A stretch of 64,000 nucleotides of DNA from Palsa-147 sp963771905 (GTDB taxonomy: Bacteria; Acidobacteriota; Terriglobia; Acidiferrales; UBA7541), in the NCBI GenBank assembly GCA_963771905.1, contig CAVYVI010000009.1, forward strand, positions 186,001 to 250,000, read 5' to 3'. Below are positions 61,419 to 64,000 of the stretch, piece after piece; position 1 is the stretch's first letter; every line of letters begins with the position of its first letter. The notes beneath the pieces were generated by a model that was not told where the DNA came from, made no database searches, and saw only the letters and a list, made by a program, of their open reading frames with translations. The translations under genes and the position numbers were made by a program.

Positions 61419-63254
61419 ATGACCCAAGCCATTCGAAATATCGCCATCATTGCCCACGTGGATCACGGCAAGACCACACTCGTCGACGCCATGCTGCGCC
61501 AGAGCGGGATTTTTCGAGCCAATCAGGCGGTTGTGGATCGTGTGATGGATTCGAACGATCTGGAACGCGAACGCGGAATCACGATTCTGGCGAAAAACAC
61601 GGCGCTCACTTACCACGACACAAAAATCAACATCGTGGATACGCCGGGGCACAGCGATTTCGGCGGCGAAGTGGAGCGAGCGCTGCGCATGGTGGACGGC
61701 GTCCTGCTGCTCGTCGATGCGAGCGAGGGCCCGCTGCCGCAGACGCGCTACGTTCTTCAGAAGGCGTTGCAATCCAAACTCCCGCCGATTGTCGTGCTCA
61801 ACAAGATCGATCGCGCCGACGCGCGGATCGTCGCCGTCCTCGACGAAATTTACGATCTCTTCATCGATCTCGACGCGACGGAAGATCAACTCGATTTTCC
61901 CGTCCTCTATACCAATGCGAGAACCGGCGTGGCGCATCGCGCAATCGGCGATAGTTCGACGAATCTCCAGCCGCTCTTCGAGACGATTGTGAGTGCGATT
62001 CCCGCGCCTTCAGGCGATCCCGCGGGACCTCTCCAGATTCAGGTGACGAATCTCGATTACAGCGACTACTTGGGCAGGGTCGCGATCGCACGCGTCTTCA
62101 ATGGAACACTAAAGCGCGGCGCGGACGTCGGAATCGCGAAGCTCGACGGAACCATTCAGCCCACGCGTATCACCAAGCTGTTTACGTTTCGCGGGCTTGA
62201 GCGCGATGAAGCTGAAGAAGTGGTGGCCGGCGATATTGCCGCCATTTCGGGCGTCGAAGGGATTCAGATCGGCGAGAGCATCACGGATTTCGAGAATCCG
62301 GCGCCGCTCGAACCGCTGACGATCGACGAGCCGACGCTGGCAATGGTGTTCACGGTGAATACGTCGCCGTTCGCAGGCCGCGAAGGCCAGTACGTGACCT
62401 CACGCGATTTGCGCGACCGCCTGCATAAGGAATTACTGACCAACGTTTCGCTGCGAGTGGAGGAAACCGGTTCGACGGATTCGTTCCGCGTCCTCGGCCG
62501 CGGCGAATTACAGCTCGCGATTTTGATCGAGACGATGCGCCGAGAAGGCTACGAGCTGATGGTCGGCAAGCCGGAAATCGTCGTGCGCACGGAGAACGGT
62601 AAACGGCTTGAGCCGCTTGAACTTCTGGTCGTGGACTGCCCGGAGAGTTTTATCGGCATCATCATGGAAACGCTGGGCACCCGGCGTGGCGAGATGACGA
62701 AAATGGTGAATCACCATTCGGGGCGCGTGCGGATGGAGTTCCGGATTCCATCGCGCGGGCTGATCGGCCTGCGCAGCCAGTTGATGACGGACACGCGCGG
62801 CACGGCGTTGATTCATTCGATCCTCGAGGGCTGGACGGAATACATGGGCGATACGGCGATGAGGATGACAGGCGCGCTTGTCGCCGACCGCAACGGCGTC
62901 ACGACCGCGTATGCAATCTGGGGGATTCAAGAGCGCGGCGAGCTCGTCGTGGGCCCGGGCGTCGAGGTGTATGAAGGAATGATTATGGGCGAAAATTCAC
63001 GTGAAGCCGATATGGACGTGAACATCACAAAGGAAAAGAAGCAGACGAACATGCGGTCGTCGAGCGCCGACGAAGCGATTCGGCTGATTCCGCCGCGCGA
63101 ATTGACGCTCGAAAAGGCGATCGAATTCATCTCTGACGACGAATTTGCCGAAATTACGCCGAAGTCCATCCGGCTAAGGAAGAAAGTTCTCGACGCCAAG
63201 AAACGCCCGAAGCGGTGGCAGGAAATTCGCGCCAGCGCCGAGTCTTCGGCGTAA
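61419..63254 (+). CDS. typA: Translational GTPase TypA/BipA
   Basis: 611 aa from ATG 61419 (MTQAIRNIAIIAHVDHGKTT); the open frame from 61353 is not conserved. G1 AHVDHGKTT, G2 ERERGITIL, G3 DTPGHSDF, G4 NKID (LNKIDRADAR). Domain II (GRVAIARVFNGTLKRG) and the EF-G-like domains III and V (GELQLAILIETMRREGYEL, HSGRVRMEFRIPSRGLIG, VYEGMIMGENSREADMDVNI) follow. Binds the ribosome and helps 50S assembly under stress or cold. The C-terminal domain is complete. Confidence 0.96.
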   Translation: MTQAIRNIAIIAHVDHGKTTLVDAMLRQSGIFRANQAVVDRVMDSNDLERERGITILAKNTALTYHDTKINIVDTPGHSDFGGEVERALRMVDGVLLLVDASEGPLPQTRYVLQKALQSKLPPIVVLNKIDRADARIVAVLDEIYDLFIDLDATEDQLDFPVLYTNARTGVAHRAIGDSSTNLQPLFETIVSAIPAPSGDPAGPLQIQVTNLDYSDYLGRVAIARVFNGTLKRGADVGIAKLDGTIQPTRITKLFTFRGLERDEAEEVVAGDIAAISGVEGIQIGESITDFENPAPLEPLTIDEPTLAMVFTVNTSPFAGREGQYVTSRDLRDRLHKELLTNVSLRVEETGSTDSFRVLGRGELQLAILIETMRREGYELMVGKPEIVVRTENGKRLEPLELLVVDCPESFIGIIMETLGTRRGEMTKMVNHHSGRVRMEFRIPSRGLIGLRSQLMTDTRGTALIHSILEGWTEYMGDTAMRMTGALVADRNGVTTAYAIWGIQERGELVVGPGVEVYEGMIMGENSREADMDVNITKEKKQTNMRSSSADEAIRLIPPRELTLEKAIEFISDDEFAEITPKSIRLRKKVLDAKKRPKRWQEIRASAESSA

Positions 63255-63455
63255 CGCGCGGGCAATTCGGCGCGATTCGCGTTCATCCCTCACTACGTTT
63301 TCTGACTCCGGTTTTTCATCCCGGCGTTATTCTCCTCTCTTTTCGTGGCAAAATCCGACGCCGAGCCGAAACCTTTCCAAGAAATGAAACGCCGAGCGTC
63401 GAATCGCATCTATTACTGCGGATAGTTAAGCCGAAGTGACCGGGAGGAAGTACAG

Positions 63456-64000
63456 ATGAAGAAGCGGAATGTGGGGAAATCGGGGTTGCAGGTCTCGTTG
63501 GTTGGGCTCGGATGCAACAACTTTGGTGGACGGATCGATCTCGAGGCGTCGCGGAAGGTTGTTCACAAGGCGCTCGACCTTGGCATCACGTTGTTCGATA
63601 CCGCGGATGTTTACGGGAATTTCGGAGGCTCCGAAACGATCCTCGGTGAAGTCCTCGGCGAGCGGCGCAAGGATATTGTCTTGGCCACGAAGTTCGGGAT
63701 GGCGATGAACAGTGCTGAGACGCTCAAAGGCGCCTCACGCAGTTACATTTTTTCGTCCGTCGAAGGAAGTCTGCGGCGCCTGAAAACCGATTGGATCGAC
63801 CTTTATCAGTTGCACGCACCCGATCCGCTGACGCCGATCGAAGAAACGCTGCGGGCGATGGACGATTTGGTGCGGCAGGGCAAGGTGCGGCACATCGGCT
63901 GCTCGAATCTGCCGGCGTGGCAGGTGGTTGAATCGCTTTGGACGTCGCGGGAGCACGCGCTGAATGCGTTCATTTCGTGCCAGGACGAATACAGTCTGGT
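63456..64000 (+). CDS. Aldo/keto reductase, 3'-truncated by window edge
   Basis: 182 codons visible. ATG at 63456 follows GGGAGGAAGTACAG. TIM-barrel oxidoreductase: VSLVGLGCNNFGG, the catalytic Asp/Tyr loop LFDTADVYGN, ETILGEVLGERRKDIVLATK with the catalytic Lys, IDLYQLHAPDPLTPIEETL with the His, and VRHIGCSNLPAWQ. Reduces carbonyls with NADPH; the substrate-defining C-terminal loop lies outside the window. Confidence 0.93.
   Translation, partial: MKKRNVGKSGLQVSLVGLGCNNFGGRIDLEASRKVVHKALDLGITLFDTADVYGNFGGSETILGEVLGERRKDIVLATKFGMAMNSAETLKGASRSYIFSSVEGSLRRLKTDWIDLYQLHAPDPLTPIEETLRAMDDLVRQGKVRHIGCSNLPAWQVVESLWTSREHALNAFISCQDEYSL

Overview
This 64 kb window looks like chromosome of a member of the Acidobacteriota (Terriglobia-like). 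The strongest pointer is three ~810-820 aa permeases of the ADOP type (acidobacterial duplicated orphan permease). The moderately high GC, the many secreted hydrolases and the repeated histidine kinase/regulator pairs fit this. The assignment is inference from gene content; no 16S rRNA gene is present.

Layout. 1-14.6 kb holds housekeeping and stress genes: the 3' end of a B12-dependent ribonucleotide reductase, a redoxin, a broken ECF sigma gene, glmM, an AI-2E family transporter, a DapB-like dehydrogenase, a flippase-like membrane protein, a Met-rich secreted protein, superoxide dismutase, a VIT1-type metal transporter, an M28 peptidase and an HtrA/DegP protease. 14.9-20.5 kb holds a TonB protein, a secreted protein with a dead M48-like domain, and an unusual AMP-ligase/carrier/acyltransferase fusion.

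20.6-37.2 kb is one long minus-strand efflux and signalling region: HlyD/MacA-like adaptor, ABC ATPase, receiver-PP2C phosphatase, two ADOP permeases, a second ABC ATPase, a 50-aa 'mini-ADOP' remnant, two accessory genes, a third ADOP, a sigma-54 activator and its kinase. Three sites with GGCA and exact GG-N10-GC spacing lie just upstream of the adaptor, the phosphatase and the second ATPase. The region therefore reads as a sigma-54-controlled efflux regulon with its own NtrC-type activator.

38-45.4 kb holds a ROK protein with degraded motifs, SthA transhydrogenase, a glycine-rich RNA-binding protein, a small membrane protein, an amidohydrolase and an AsmA-like protein, followed by tRNA-Val(GAC). 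From 45.5 to 49.4 kb is an accessory patch: a 3' tRNA duplication, NTF2-like and GYD proteins, and an ECF42-type sigma factor with its DGPF partner. 49.7-54.7 kb is a minus-strand operon of porin, cupredoxin, OmpR-type regulator and sensor kinase. A secreted beta-propeller gene with a structured leader follows.

At 56.4-58.0 kb an IS5-type element with a TTAG target duplication interrupts a monooxygenase gene. Removing it restores a complete 107-aa reading frame. The window ends with a dienelactone hydrolase, a YbjQ-like protein, a CocE/NonD hydrolase, typA/bipA and the start of an aldo/keto reductase. No CRISPR array, prophage or rRNA operon was seen.
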